Shown: positions 12,290 to 25,247, counted from the first letter of the stretch. The stretch is DNA of 64,000 bases from Trichomonas vaginalis G3 (GCF_026262505.1 NC_067207.1:33138082-33202081); one strand, 5' to 3'. The notes: generated from the sequence alone by a model not told the origin. Made by a program: numbers and translations.

Positions 12290-13127
12290 CATGGTAGAGT
12301 TTAAGAGTTGTGCTTCAATGTAGAGACAGTCCTTCCCATCTGGAGGCAAGAAACACTGACATTTATGTCATGAGTGGAGTACATGTCTATCCAAAACTCA
12401 CGATTGAAGCCAGTTTAATAATAATCATTAGTGAGTTAGGAAAGTGGTGAAGTTCTTGTTGACCAATGAACTCATTTTCAAACGCCTTTGGCTATATTAG
12501 AGTAAAAGTATGGCTTGCCTTCTATCCCAAATGCCAGGTGTTACAATCTTTGAAAATTCATTTTTCCTCGGAGCATTGCATCATAATTGAAAACATCTTA
12601 AAAATCATCACTTGGTCGGAGATTTGAAATCTTATTACGTAATGATTTTCTTTCTTTTTAGCGACTTCATTGAATGGTGAGAATACAATGAATTGACAGT
12701 CATGAGTTCCATTTCATTTTCATAAATTCATAATGAAAAGTCTATAAGTTGTGGCTGACTACCTTCTCTTTCAGTTGTGCAAGAAACTCACGTAAAGGCT
12801 GTAAAGTTTGTACTTCAATGTTGAACTTTTCTCGAACATCTCATTAAATGAAATCATACATTGTTGCAATGTTGTATCGTCTTTAAAGTATTGATATGTT
12901 GAATGTTTTGGCGCTTAAAGACTGTTCGTCATTTTCTATCTCGACTTGAAGTATAAAGTCAACCTTCTGAAAGCACGTGTTATATACATTAGATTATGCC
13001 AATGTACTTCTCTTCATTTATGTTCACATCCAGTCTGTTGGAAACTTAAACGTTACTCTGTTCCCCTTTATTTTGACGTCAGGTTTCACTACTGAACGCA
13101 ACAGATAAAGGGATTTGTCTTATACAT
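12290..13127 (-). pseudogene. Maverick unknown, MYRQIPL type (copy A)
   Basis: Leftward homologue of the gene at 52370-53205. The start codon lies at 13125-13127. The protein family is beta-rich by composition, with alternating hydrophobic residues, and has a conserved PPDGKDCF-type C-terminus. Its place next to the capsid gene would fit a second, smaller capsid component, but that is inference. This copy is broken. Confidence 0.55.
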
Positions 13128-13144
13128 TTAATTCGATAAAAATA

Positions 13145-13435
13145 AACCATTTACTCTTTCTTTGCTTCAGCTTCTTTAGCTTTTGCTTCAGCTTCTTCCT
13201 CTAGCTTTCTTCGCCAGCAAACGTGGGTTCTTCTGTCTTCCAGCAGCTAATGCAGCTAGTTTTTTTCACTAAGTTTTCTCTTTGTCTCTCTGGCTTTTTG
13301 TTCTTTGTTTTGTTCCTTCAGTTCGGATAAAATTTGCTCGCGAATTTCTTTCTTCAAATGCTTCAACATCTATGACACCTTGGTCTTGTCCGTAGGGCTT
13401 GTCTGAGTCATTTGACTGCAGATAAAAAACTAAAT
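13145..13435 (-). pseudogene. Lys/Glu/Ala-rich basic protein (copy A)
   Basis: Leftward homologue of 52075-52342. The sequence contains a QGVIDVEA string, then a charged helical region with EKQLAAL and a long Lys/Glu/Ala tail. The composition would suit a DNA-binding core protein or a coiled coil. The function is unknown. Confidence 0.5.
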
Positions 13436-13455
13436 TAAAACTTAACCGATGTAAA

Positions 13456-13895
13456 ATGAGGCGTTTCAAAATCAGAGCGAGAGTCTATTATATTAAAATG
13501 ACGCAAGAGGAATACAACATCCTTTCTATTATGTAAGTCAGAGTAAAGATGGTAAAATATATGTAAGAAAAAGAAAGGTTCCATTAGCGAATGCAGGAAA
13601 GCGACAACATTAAGGTGCATGGCAAGGGTGAAGTCCACGAAGCCCATATAAAAACCTTCTGTTCAAACTGACCACCTAGTAGAACAAGAAGAAAAGAAAG
13701 CCAGTATGTTCTTTCAATAACGAACCAAGAGCTTATTGCAAAGTTCGTGAATTTCATTGAAAAACAAACCGAGTCAAAAATCCTGACCCGCCAGTGAAAG
13801 AAGTTGAGACAAAAGAGAATGTACAGTTCATTGAAAATGTCAAGAAACAAATTCCACCACGAATACCAAGAAGAAGAGTTGAGATAATGAAGTAA
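13456..13895 (+). pseudogene. Maverick unknown, 145-residue type (copy A)
   Basis: Rightward gene between the charged protein and the capsid-like gene, homologous to the leftward gene at 51603-52035 of copy C. It contains a KSERES string near its start, an acidic Pro-rich middle and a basic end (PRRRVRIMK type). It ends about 28 bases before the capsid start, so the two are probably expressed together. The function is unknown. Confidence 0.5.
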
Positions 13896-13922
13896 ATGAT
13901 ATTTTTATCCGAAGTAAAATAC

Positions 13923-15494
13923 ATGCAGAACGAACAGTTAAACGAATATTACTCCAGCAGAGCATATTCATCAGATTCGCTCATATTTCGATATCATAGA
14001 CAATGCAGTTCAAATTGGTGACACTAATAGAAAATATTCTGACGCAAAGATTCCATCACAACCTGGAACTGCTAAAGATAACACATGGTAACATTCAATC
14101 TCTCACCTCCTGGTGAAAATATGTTGGACCTTTACAAATACATTCATTACGTATAAAATGGAAGGTCAATTTATTGCAGATAAAGAAATTGGTTCAGGTT
14201 CCAATAAAAAACAAACCCACCAGGATTTTGGATTGGTTTCGATGACGCTTTCTATGCAGTTGCTGGATATCAAATCCTTGCAAATGGTCGTATCGTATAT
14301 CTCAAGACAACGCAAGAGAAGAAGCATATATAACTTCAAACTCACAAACTACCGAACAAATAAAGAAAGTAGATGTTTTCTAAAGACTCGACATGAAGAT
14401 GTATGGAGTCATTCGGGAACATGCAGAACAGGACAAATTGTTAGTGGTCCAATTACAGCAGGAAAAACATTGATTTTAAGCTTCGTTAAGAATTCCTGTT
14501 AGAGATTCCTTCCATTAGAAGCTATTCGATTTATTCCAGCTTTTGCAGGAAACATTCAGCTTAAAGTAAAGTTTCAGTAGCGACGCCTTACAATGCACAT
14601 CTATATCTGTAAATGATATCATTGCTTTCAATCCAACTCTTAAAGTTGCATTTGCTTCAGATTCAAATCCACCGACAAATAAATTTGTTCCATGGAATGA
14701 ACCATTCACTATGATAACGAAGGCAATAGAAGCTAGTGGAACAGTTACTATTACAACTGTAACCCAGCAACTATTTGAACAAAGATGGATTTTAATGAAT
14801 GTTTCATTCATCCAAAGTCATCTCTCTTTAGACCCTAACTTTATACAGAACTTGTAGAACATTATACAAACGAGGCTTTATGTTTTCCTGTTAAAGTTAT
14901 GGATTGGATTCCTATGGACGGTTCATTCTCAAAGAAACAGATAGTTCAAGTGCAACATTTACAGCAGCTTTATACGCCTATTAATGTTAAAAGTATTTGG
15001 GCACTATTTAGAAAGAAAGACAACTATTATGTTAATTTGAGAACCCTAAGTTTAAATATCTTCAGCTTTCCATGGGAGCTTATGGAAATATGCCTTGCAG
15101 AACCTGAAAAAACATATGGACCTGTATTTATGAAATGGTTGCGAACGCTTGCAATACAAACAATGATATGATAGGATTTAATGAAGATGTTATGAGGTCA
15201 TTGGTGGATGATGGTAGTGTGGAACATAAATGGGATAGCTATGACAACACACATTTCTTATGTGGTTTTCCAACAGAAGTGGACTTTTGCTTCCAACAAG
15301 GTCAAACATCTACTGCTCCAATAACATACAAATTGTCTGTTAAAGGACCTATTGAACTAGCAACTGAAAACGTACCAAAGCCACTTATTGGATTTATGAG
15401 GGATTGTTGCTTTGCAATACAAGTAAGACAGTCAGGCATACCAATAATAAGACTTGACGACTATAACTTAGCCACGGACGACAGTGAGGAATAA
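13923..15494 (+). pseudogene. Capsid-like major structural protein (copy A)
   Basis: Homologous throughout to 51327-51578 (N-terminal part) and 55720-57060 (remaining part, 446 open codons). The start MQNEQLNE lies at 13923 and the end DDSEE at 15492. Length (about 520 residues), beta-rich character and position fit the major capsid protein of Mavericks, which has a double jelly-roll fold. The fold assignment is inference. This copy is broken. Confidence 0.65.
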
Positions 15495-15524
15495 AGGATG
15501 AACGTTTATTTTTAAAGCTTATAA

Positions 15525-15982
15525 ATGAGTTCTCATCAAGCTCTCGCGAACCTTCACCATCTATGAAACAAAACTTTACCAAACGATTATGGAGCACCTA
15601 TTGAATATTTCTTACGAGCTGCACAATGGCAAAGAACAGTCTCACCAAGGTTAGGTGTCCACCAGCTCCTGTCAAAAATAGCATTGGTCAGTCCTTATAT
15701 AAAATATGGTCTCCCACTAGGTTTGCTAGCTACAGCGGGAGCAGTAATGATGTTGAAAAGAAATAAAGCAAATGTTATAAATAATACTGAAGTAGCTGAA
15801 GTTAAAACAAACTCCAACACCTTCGCCAAAACCAACGCCTTCACAAGCAAAACTTCAATAACTCCTGAACCTATGGAAGTACAAACTCCTGTTCAAAAGT
15901 CAAACTCCTAAACCGACTCCAACATTTAAAACCAGAACCTACTCCTCAAATAAATCGTAAAACTCCTGCGTTTCCTTACTGA
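15525..15982 (+). pseudogene. Single-span membrane, Pro/Thr-rich protein (copy A)
   Basis: Homologue of the intact 156-residue gene at 57091-57561. A Ser-rich start is followed by one predicted membrane segment (YGLPLGLLATAGAVMML) and a Pro/Thr/Lys-rich tail. It begins 30 bases after the capsid-like gene. This copy is broken. Confidence 0.55.
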
Positions 15983-16030
15983 AAAAAATAACGTTATTTT
16001 TATTTTTATTGAACATTTTATTTGATTGAA

Positions 16031-16275
16031 ATGACGACTAAAGTCACTGAAGCAATGAAACAAAAGTTTTTGGTTAGAATACATTAAATCAGGAATTATT
16101 CCAGAAGGTTTTACGTCATACTATGAAGGAGGTAGAGTTCAGTTTAGAAAGATAAAGCAACCATTAGATAAAGAAGGAATTTTGAGAAAGATTAAACTTC
16201 ATGGGACAACATTGCTGAACTTAGGAAGAAGTTAGAAGAGTTGGAGAAAGGAAGAGGTTATAAAGCAATGAATTC
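16031..16275 (+). pseudogene. Small charged unknown MTTKVTEAM (copy A)
   Basis: Homologue of 57610-57844. It starts MTTKVTEAMKQK, has a short beta-like middle (GRVQFRKIKQP) and ends in a Lys/Glu-rich helix likely to form a coiled coil. It sits behind a T-rich leader. The function is unknown. Confidence 0.5.
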
Positions 16276-16277
16276 AA

Positions 16278-16325
16278 CAGGTTAGAAAAGAGGTTAGATA
16301 TCGGGTTAATCTAACCTTCTACCCT
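16278..16325. promoter_or_regulatory. Intergenic GGTTAGA palindrome, copy A variant
   Basis: A run of GGTTAGA-type units facing TCTAACC, at the same position where copy C has GGTGAAA units facing TCACC (57861-57909). Another variant of this type lies at about 4140-4195. Placement between genes suggests a control or transcript-end signal. The role is not shown. Confidence 0.5.
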
Positions 16326-16419
16326 AAATTTATTTTGTGCTATGTTTTCATACGTGTGCGCGGTGGTGATATCATTAATTTTTAAGTTTATTTTTATTTA
16401 TTTTTATTTTTATTTGGAT

Positions 16420-16740
16420 GTAATGACAGAACAAAAGCAACTCATACAAATCAAAACATTATAAAAAACATACATTTAAACATTTATTTCTTCCTTCCTG
16501 AGCATAACATGTTTCTTTCAAATACATCCGAGACCAGTTGACTTTTCATTGACTGTTTATAAAAGATAGAAATAGTTATATCATTAAACCAATGATGACG
16601 AAGGTAAGTTATGTAAATTGTACGTTAAGAAGTTAGAGAAAGTTTATGGCTTCAAGTATGACTACAATAGGGTTAACACTGAGATGAAGATATTGAGGAA
16701 AATTTATGAGAACATTAGTGAAGTCGTTAGTGAGTGAGAA
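16420..16740 (+). pseudogene. Maverick unknown, 106-residue type (copy A)
   Basis: Homologue of the intact gene at 58007-58327, starting after a long T-rich leader. Only patches of similarity are kept in this copy. The function is unknown. It is the last gene recognised before the terminal sequence shared by copies A and C. Confidence 0.4.
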
Positions 16741-16789
16741 CGATAGTGAGAACGTTTATTTTTACATTAGTGAGTTCGTTAGTGAAGTG

Positions 16790-16910
16790 GTGGCGGCTTT
16801 GTAAATATTAAGGTTAAATTAGTTTTTGCGTTCATGTTGTAAAATATACGTAACGGTTTGTAAAGTGTCAAATTCACAAGTATTGGTAAAGGGAACCAGT
16901 GCCACCTATA
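16790..16910. repeat. Terminal-type sequence shared by copies A and C
   Basis: The string around GTAAAGTGTCAAATTCACAA (about 16855-16885) and its surroundings match 58370-58500 of copy C. In both, it follows the last small gene. It is a candidate end region of the element family. No clear inverted partner was found at 1828-1990. Confidence 0.5.
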
Positions 16911-17179
16911 TCCCAACTATTGTATACTACTAAAGTTTTCCCTGTTCAAATTTCTTCATACGTACGTTTTCTTTGTTATAATTCTGAGTAAAAATACATA
17001 TGGAGTGTCAAAACCGTTGAGTTTCACATTAATTAAAAATTGCTGCGGAAAAGTCGTCCAAAAAAAAGTAGGTCCCGAGGGTGCAACAACGCCAACTTAC
17101 AGTAAGAGTTGTACAATGTCAACTAAATATTCAGTACGATAGAATACGATTATGTAAAAGTTTACAATTGGTAAAGTTT

Positions 17180-17450
17180 GTCTTGATTCAAACAATCTTG
17201 TTTTTTTCAGAATCAAGTCTTGTAATTTTTCAGAAACAAGTCTTGTTTTTCAAGGACAATCTTTCCTATTCAGAACAAAGTCTTGCACTTATTTAGTCAG
17301 TTTTCTTGTAAATCTCAAATTGAAACAATTGTCCTGATTCAAGACAGTCTCTATTTTCAGAACAAATCTTGTATTTTCAGAAAATCTTGTATTTTTTCAA
17401 AGACAATATCTGTCCTGGATTCAGAACAAGTCTTGCACTTTTCAGAAATT
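17180..17450. repeat. CAAGACAAGTCTTG-type minisatellite (copy B)
   Basis: Same tandem array as at 5540-5830, with CAGAACAAGTCTTG units and the internal AAATTGAAACAATTGTCC divider. The surrounding spacer (about 16930-17830) matches 5255-6190. Confidence 0.75.
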
Positions 17451-17829
17451 CCTATGCGTCTAACCCTTTACAAATGCACTTCTACACCCACATTCACGTA
17501 TCATTTCTTCGTGGCGCGAAAAATCATATGCTCTCAATTTTTATTGTTTCCTATGTATCTATCGTGTTTCTGTCACTTCCCTCATGTGTGGTCCAGAAAA
17601 TATATCCATACATCTTTATAGCCTCCGGTATCTCCCTCAAATTCTTGACGCTCTTGACATTGTATACACACCATCAACTTCGAATTTTACTGCTTGCTAC
17701 TATGACCTTGCATTTGTTCACTTATCGACTTCTTTTCACACTATGTAACTCTTCGAATTCTTAACATTCTTTAACACAGAAAATTAAAGTTAGTTTATTC
17801 TTATTTATTTTTTATTTGTATTAAGTGAC

Positions 17830-18680
17830 AATAGTCAACAACAGGGAGAACCCACACACTGCCATCGCTTAGTTCATGAAAGCCCAGGATAGAACGATAA
17901 CGCCCTTATGCGGTTCTCACTTAAACAAACAACTCCGTTCACATTCGTTCCGCTCAAAGACGATACTTCTCTCCAAATGCAATATTTGACATTGTTTTGC
18001 TCTCGACTCTACAAAACAGCCAAACGACGTTAAAACCAAAGACAAAAGAATCTTTAGTGAATTTCTCTAGAGACTTTTCGCATAAACACATGAATCAAAT
18101 TCCCATGAAATAAGAGTTATAGTCATTTAGCATTCTTGAAAGCAATCAGAATGTGGCCTTGCCTGAAATTCTCGTTAGCTGAAATCCGTGCATTGGTTAC
18201 TCGCAGGCTGTTATTTCATGATTAGATAAATTCATAGAACAAGAACGTTGGAGAGATGAAAGAAACTTCAGCAAAAGATGAAGTCATTGAATCCAAGACA
18301 AAAGCATACAGAAAAAGAATAACCCGTTCATGTACCAAAAGGAAAGAAAGATTTATAAGTCATATGTATATATGAAAGTTGAGAAAGAAGAATATAGAAA
18401 GATATCGTGATGTTGGATCTTAGATCAGACAGAAAACAACAAAAGCTTTTATGACCTGCTAATTTACAAATCTGACAGAACTGTTCGTATCTGCATAAAT
18501 TACCATTTCAATGACAACCAATGAGCAAAATAAAGAAATGTCAAAAAATTAACTCTTCTCAAAACACACTATACATCAAAGGTTGCACAACTACTTACAT
18601 TCAAAGAAGACTTAACACTTATGAAGAAGCAATAAACAAATATTTCTCGATAACTTCATACACGAGAAGAATCAATAAAA
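17830..18680 (+). pseudogene. KilA-N domain protein (copy B)
   Basis: Nucleotide homologue of the KilA-N genes at 6197-7027 and 60010-60855. It is recognisable from the leader through the basic middle (around 18300) to the C-terminal helix. It is heavily broken. Confidence 0.55.
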
Positions 18681-18729
18681 ATCAAGTAATTTCTTATTTT
18701 ACTAAAATTTTATGCTCATATGAAAAAAC

Positions 18730-18950
18730 ATGAATTAGAATATTCTGGAATCATACAGAAGAAGAAGAGAACGAAAACATGTAAAAGATTATGCAAAATT
18801 TTGAAGACATACAAAGCACTTAAACAATAATTCTAAAAATGCTTCTAAAATTATCCGCAAAATTTCTGAAATGCGTATTAAGCTTATGAAAAAGCGATAT
18901 TGAAAAGTTTATACATTGTGAATTGTTGAAATATCATATGAACTAACCAA
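18730..18950 (+). pseudogene. Small Tyr/Lys-rich repeat protein (copy B)
   Basis: Homologue of 7084-7300 and 59739-59954 by sequence and position. Both internal repeat units can be recognised. The function is unknown. Confidence 0.45.
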
Positions 18951-18969
18951 AAATATATTTTTGTCTTCA

Positions 18970-19460
18970 ATGACGTCAGGGTCAATTTCTTCAACCATTC
19001 ACTCCTTCTCCAATGTCAATAGAAGCTCTTCAACCTTTGTAAGAACTTTTGCTTCACAACATCTTGTTCTTCATTTGTTTCAAGATGAAAGAATAATATT
19101 CACATATTGTTTACCCTTTCTGTTATGATCTTTCTGTTCGAAAATCATAGCAATACGTGAAGAATGTCAATGTTGAGTTTCTTTAAAGATAATGGAGCTA
19201 TCATTTTGACATCACGAAGAAAACTCTTTGTTTAAAACGTACTGCTTAACTCTTGTGAAGATATAACGTTTGCGTCAATTGACGTATATGCTAATGTTCT
19301 GACATACCTGACCAAACTCTAGATCTTTCTAACCCAAACTGCTTGAGTTAAAGTGATAACATAACATTTGATAGAATATTGAACGTATTTCTTGATCGAC
19401 AGTAGCGAGAGGCAATTGTATGAAAAAACTTCATAATCTTGCATGTGTTTCATTAAATAT
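18970..19460 (-). pseudogene. Maverick unknown, 157-residue type (copy B)
   Basis: Leftward homologue of 7322-7791 and of the open gene at 59247-59720, in the same convergent place. It is broken. Confidence 0.5.
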
Positions 19461-19541
19461 AAAATATTAAATATTTTGAAAATATACTTAAAAAAAATCA
19501 TAATCTAATTTTTCAAAAATATTTTAATTCCGATAGAAAAA

Positions 19542-19883
19542 TGACAGAAAAATTAACCTGTTTACATACGCCAGACCTCTTGCCCACTATCTTTATAACC
19601 ACAAGTATATACATAGACATAAAATTAGAGAAAGCGAAATTCTACAAATAAGAAATGAAATACGTAATCAAAAAGAGAAACATATAGAGACCATCAACTG
19701 ATTGCAATTTTAGTCCTAGAAATGGATACGCAATTGGATAGATGACTATTAATAAGATGAAAAAGAAGATCTATAATGAAGATATGAACAAATCAAACAA
19801 ATAAGACAGCTTCTAGAGAAAAATTCATGCTGATATTAAAACTCTTTTCACGCTCGAATGCTTCAAAATAGAAAGAAATAATT
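19542..19883 (+). pseudogene. Maverick unknown starting MTEKLT (copy B)
   Basis: Homologue of 7884-8234. It has the same leader (CCGATAGAAAA) and the same MTEKLT start. The function is unknown. Confidence 0.45.
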
Positions 19884-19925
19884 TTCTAAGTTATTTTTCA
19901 AAAAATTTTTTATTTCGCTACTAAA

Positions 19926-22900
19926 AGTATCGAAGTTTCTAAGTTATAAACACTCCGAAATAAAACAACCTACAGAACTAAATATAGAGTGCAAAGCATT
20001 TACAAACAACAAACAAAATAAGGCACTCGCTGACATCCTCAAGACTAAGGTGTATGATAAACTTATGATAGAATTCATGAGTTCATTAAAGCCGCAACCG
20101 GCGAGGACGAAGTCATGAAGAAGCATTCCTTTAATGACGTTGCTTGATTTTACATATCATAGACGTTTCCTAAACCTCATGAAGTGAAGAAGAGAAATTT
20201 TTGACAAGAACAAATTGCAAACGTTGGTCAACTCGTTAAAGCTCTTTCACATACGTTCGTCAAGAAGATGTTTGCATAACAAACTCAACGTTGTGTTAAA
20301 CACAGAAATGCTGTAACTTTTACACATGAAAGTAAAGAAGAAAAATGTTGATCAATAACAATGCACACGTTGTTCGAAACACGAAAGAGAGATGACACAC
20401 TAAACAACAGAGGAAGAAGATGTTTAAAATTGCTATAGAACAAGCAGGTTGCGCAACTAGCTATAATGATCATTCGTTCCATTGACGACAAACCAAAGAG
20501 AGGAAGTATGGCTAAAGCAAATAAGATGAAATAATAGAAGAGGAATTAAAGTCACAATAGACTCATTGACTTAACATGAAGCTTTATAGAGAACCAAACA
20601 GAGACTACTTACACCAAACATTTCGTAAGTTTCATGAATCTTAGAGAAGATTAAATAAACTCCCAACTTAAGAGTATGTATGTTAAAACTTGTGTGAAAG
20701 TTATGAATGTCTACTGTAAACCCAAATAATATGAAACATATACCTACCATCAAGCTCTGAAGGAGAACTCTATAATCAAACGAGATAAAGAAGCAAATGC
20801 ATTGCAAGTATTTTTGAAAGCATCTATGACTTCTTCTATACAAAATAAAAATCTTACATGACATATAAAGATGATACTTTAAACAGTAATATGAAGGCTA
20901 ACAGTCCAGATGTAAAGAAAGGAACAAGCAAAGAAGACACCATATAGACATGAAAACACTACAAATGACCAGAAAGCCATTTTGGAACTACATTAAGCAA
21001 ACAGACGAACCCAGCACTTATAGAAAGCTTGGAAAGAAATGGTTGTGAAAAGAAGTTCTATTAAAGAAGAGAACGGTCAGTTCTGAAGTATTTTGCACTA
21101 TTACCTATTAAATCTTGAACTGCTACAAATCTTCAATGAACTAACAAAAGACTGCAACACTTAATACAGAGAAATGCTTGTTTATGCTTGATTTCAGCTC
21201 GGAGTAAATAAGAACTATTGACCACATGAGATGATATCATTCGTTTTAGAGATCTCCCTCAATAATAATACAAGAAAATTTCTATGACGCAAAAACTAGC
21301 TTATATGATTTAATTTACCATTGTACTTCAAGAATCAAGACATAATAAATAAAGAGATACATACCAAAAGAATGTGAAACTGTTAGAATCTATGACTAAT
21401 TCGTGTGTTGAAGACCACTACATGCTAAATGAAAGACTTTCCAATGACAAACATATTTCATTCGAAAAACATATATAGAATCTTGAAGAGTTCACGTGTG
21501 GAATTAACATTTTGAAAACTAGAGAAAATATACAAAAGAAGAAGTAAATGATTATTTCATGATATGAACTCTACAGTTCGCTAGATATATACACCTGTGA
21601 TTTATGAATAACATGGGGATGCAAATATTTAACCTATTCTAGGAAACATTTTTCACATATTACGACCGATTAATATAATCAAAACCTTGACACCATTAGA
21701 AAGATTTAGACATATGCTCCAAAGTATTTGTACAATGAAGAAGAAAGCAGATCAAAAGAGAGTTAAATAAAGCTAAATGTAGCAACCTGAGCACGTTTTC
21801 TTTGCTATATATTGAGTTTAGTAGATGGTTCTTAAAGCTTATAACATCTTCTTATGAAACATAAGTGGTTCAGTTTAAGTAAAGATTTGGGTCAAAACTG
21901 TCATAAATCAGAATTTTCTGAAAGACTTCCTACCGAAGAGATTTAATTATTTCCATAACTCAGTATGACAAAACTATCCATCTAAGACAACATGACAGAA
22001 GTGAAAGGAACTCCCATTCATTAAAGTTCACCAAGCAATGCAATACGTTGGTATAAAAGGAAGGCCAATTATTATTAAAAGCTCTACAGCTTGTTATAAA
22101 TAACGACAGCTTTAAACTATTTCCTGCATGTTTAACTCCTATACAAACAGGGACCCGAAAGAAGTTAGTATTCCATAAACTTACTACAATACAGTGTAAT
22201 TTGTTTAGTCAAATATGACAACAGATACTGTTCATTTCGAGCATGAAGTTGATCCATTGATGCAGATATCATTGATGAGAACTAGATCATCAAAGGTTGC
22301 AGTAATAGAGAAAACCACTCGACTTAGAAAAATATAGCACGTTTTACTGCAAACAAGATTAAGAATTTTAAAGAACGTTTTGTAAACGTTCTCGCAATGA
22401 CTTTTGAAAAGAGTTATTTAAACGTTATATCTACGTTTAGTTATTTGTTCTTATTCTTAACAAATTGTTAGAACAGAGTTATACCTTCCCGAATTGATTC
22501 AATCTTTATGACCTCTCAAATTAAACAAAGAGAATATATTTCGAGATGCATTCAAGTGAAGATTATGGTTGTCGAATAACATGAAACAAAAGAAGCAAAG
22601 AAAGAACTCATATGCTGCAGCTTCGGAACAATTTTCATTATATCCTCACATCTAAGCAAGACTTTATACTTTTAGAAGATTCCAAAATACTTGAAAGGAT
22701 AAAAGTTACACACAGAAGCTACTCTCACAGACATTATCGATACGAACTCATCCAAATGAACCCATTTGTAAATTATGTCTGTCTCTTCTTCTCATTAATT
22801 GATACAGAGATTGTTACCAGACACTGTTCATAAAGTTTTGCACCCTGTGTAACTAAATCCAGAACTAACGTTCAAGGAAGTTCAAACAACTTCGCTGTCT

Positions 22901-23880
22901 CATTGTTATGTTGACCTATAATCATTACAAGACCTCAATAAATCTATCAAGTTGTCTAATGTGATAGTGTCGCAAGATACTATTACACATGGAAACAGAA
23001 TATGAGATAAAGATGATGAAGTATAAAAAGTTGTTTGATTAAGGTTAAAGATATAGAAAGAAGAAAACCCCTTACAGAAATTATAAACTCATCGAAACAG
23101 CATTTATGCAAAACTATTCTTATCTCCTATGAGTCAAAAATAACCATAGTAGAGACAAAGAATGCTATAAGATATTGCTATTAAGAAATTACAACGCACT
23201 ATATGAATTCAAGTTTGGATGGTCAATAAAAACTATTTTCAAGCTAACGAAAAGCTGTTGCAACACTTAACTTCTGTCCACTTTGTGTTAATATTCTTCA
23301 GTCAAAAAACAGTATATTATAAGTATTCTACTGCATGAGATCATGGGATCAAATCTTTTTACCAGGATACCGGACAGTATGCACTTATATAATGAAGACA
23401 TCCCAAAGCTTTGCAGCGACGTTAAAGAGATAGTTTAGACTTATGGAAGAACTTAGTCAATTTCATTGCTGACTTTGCAGATAATAACACCTGGAAAACA
23501 AAGTTTTAGTTATACAAGTCCATATTTCTTGTGGAAAGAAAAGCCTTACCATTTACGACTTTACTCACTAACTGATTAAATTAAGATTGCATTCCACTGA
23601 CAGAATAGAAAGCGTAAGCAAGTGATTATGCTTTAACCGCTAATGAAATGATTTCCTGAAGCTATACTCTATGTATTTACAATGAATAATAGAAATCATT
23701 TCAATACGCTGTTGAACATATGACAAAGACTCTGATGTCAGTTTAATGAAACTTTATACAAGCACTTATGACGTCAAGAGCATTGCCATATCGACTAGTA
23801 AGTCATTCAACTGCTTTTCGCTGAAAAGTTCATTACTTTTCGAATAACGACTAAAACAAATTATTCGTAAGTGATTAATG
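19926..23880 (+). pseudogene. Family B DNA polymerase of Maverick type (copy B)
   Basis: Full-length nucleotide homologue of 8286-12218. Segments for the exonuclease region (about 21800-21970) and the polymerase motif regions (about 22600, 23090 and 23370) are recognisable. It is heavily broken. Confidence 0.65.
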
Positions 23881-23959
23881 CCTGAGAGTCTATTTATTTT
23901 TTCAGCAATGGTCAGTTCGTATAAAGAATTAATAGTAGCGTAATATTTACAATCGCATG

Positions 23960-24905
23960 TAGAGTTCTTATGAGTTTGGTGCATTCAATGTAGAGACAGT
24001 CCTCCCATTAGACTGGAGGCAGAAACACTAAGCATTTATTTCATGAGCGAGACCATGTGAACTACCAAACAACTCACCATTGAAGCTCAGTAATTATAGT
24101 ATTTCAGGTTAGGAACTTGAAGTTCTGTGTATTGACCAATCTGTCAAACTCTATTTCAGCTCTTAGTGAACTAATCTTCTCATAAGCCTTGGCAATAGTG
24201 TAAAGTATATGCTTTGCTTTCTATCCCAAATATGCTCAGTGTAAGTTACTAATTGAAAATTCATTTTCTCGGATAAGCATTTGCATCAAATTGAAATACA
24301 TTCTTAAAATCCATCACTGCGTTCGGAGATTTTAAATCTTATACGTAATGATTTCTTTCTTTTTAGCGAACTGTCATTGAAATGGTTGGAGAAAATTAAA
24401 CAACGAATGTACAGCATATTCTCATCTTTCATTATTTCACTATCAATTTTACCATGAACCCATATGAAAGTCTATAAGTTGTGCTGGTTATTCTGACAAC
24501 TTCTTCTTCATTTGTGCAAGAAAACTCACGAAAGTGTAAAGTTTTGTACTTCAATGTTGTAAACTTTCTACCGAACACTCATTCAAATGAAATCATACAT
24601 ATTGTTGCAATTTCTATGTCTTGAAAGTATCTTATATATGTGAACTGCTTTGGGCCTTAAAGATGTTCGTCATTCTTTCGCTTGATCTCAACGAAGATAA
24701 ATCAAACCTTCTGAAAGCACTGTGTTATAACACGTATAGCATAATTTATCTGCCAATGCTTACTTCTCTTCATTTATGTCACCAATACCTAGTCTGTGGA
24801 ATACTAAACGTTACTCTTTCCGCCCTTTATATGGTATCATCAGACTCAAAGTCGGTTTATCACTACCGAACGCAACAGTAAAGGTATTTGTTCTATACAT
24901 TTAAT
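23960..24905 (-). pseudogene. Maverick unknown, MYRQIPL type (copy B)
   Basis: Leftward homologue of 12290-13127 and 52370-53205, placed between polymerase and capsid as in copy A. It is heavily broken. Confidence 0.45.
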
Positions 24906-24914
24906 TCGGATTAA

Positions 24915-25215
24915 AAATAAACCATTACTCTTTGCTATGGCTTTCAGCTTCTTTAGCCTTTGCTTGCTTCTTCTCGCTAGTTTCTTTTCGCTCAGCAAAC
25001 GTGGCTCTTCTGTCTTCCGCACAATGCTAAGTTGTTCCTAGTTCCTATGCTTGGCTTGTTGTTCATTCTACGAGTTCGTAATTGCTCTTCGATTTCTCTC
25101 TCTAATGTTAACACTGTATAATGTCCGACATCGTTGATATACATATGCTGCGCTCCTTCATGTATTACAGTTTCACCGTTTATGTCCTAGCTTTCTGCAT
25201 TGTATACTTGCCAAA
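24915..25215 (-). pseudogene. Lys/Glu/Ala-rich basic protein (copy B)
   Basis: Leftward homologue of 13145-13435 by position and by the CTTCTTTAGCCTTTGCTTGC-type Lys/Ala-rich codons. It contains an extra stretch near 25090-25200 not seen in copy A. The function is unknown. Confidence 0.4.
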
Positions 25216-25247
25216 AAAAAAAACTAAATTAAAACTTTAACCGATTG

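Larger units (their letters stand above)
1828..16900 (+). mobile_element. Maverick/Polinton copy A, broken, forward
   Basis: This element of about 15 kb carries, in order, a tail-collar-like protein, integrase, 321-type unknown, KilA-N protein, small repeat protein, unknowns, family B DNA polymerase, leftward unknowns, capsid-like protein and small late-type genes. The combination of a polymerase B, a retrovirus-type integrase and a capsid-like gene defines the Maverick/Polinton class. No packaging ATPase or protease was recognised in it. Most genes are broken, with dozens of small breaks overall. Similarity to copy C at 51-64 kb is very high in many stretches, so the insertion should be young on the scale of the host lineage, unless the breaks are sequencing noise. 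Confidence 0.85.

Noticed and set aside
12230-12290. Similarity of the polymerase 3' spacer repeat GAGGTCATT-TGTCAGCAATGAGGTCATT to a regulatory repeat
   Set aside because: It is a short local duplication also present in copy C (about 53275-53310), overlapping the gene end; no support for a function.
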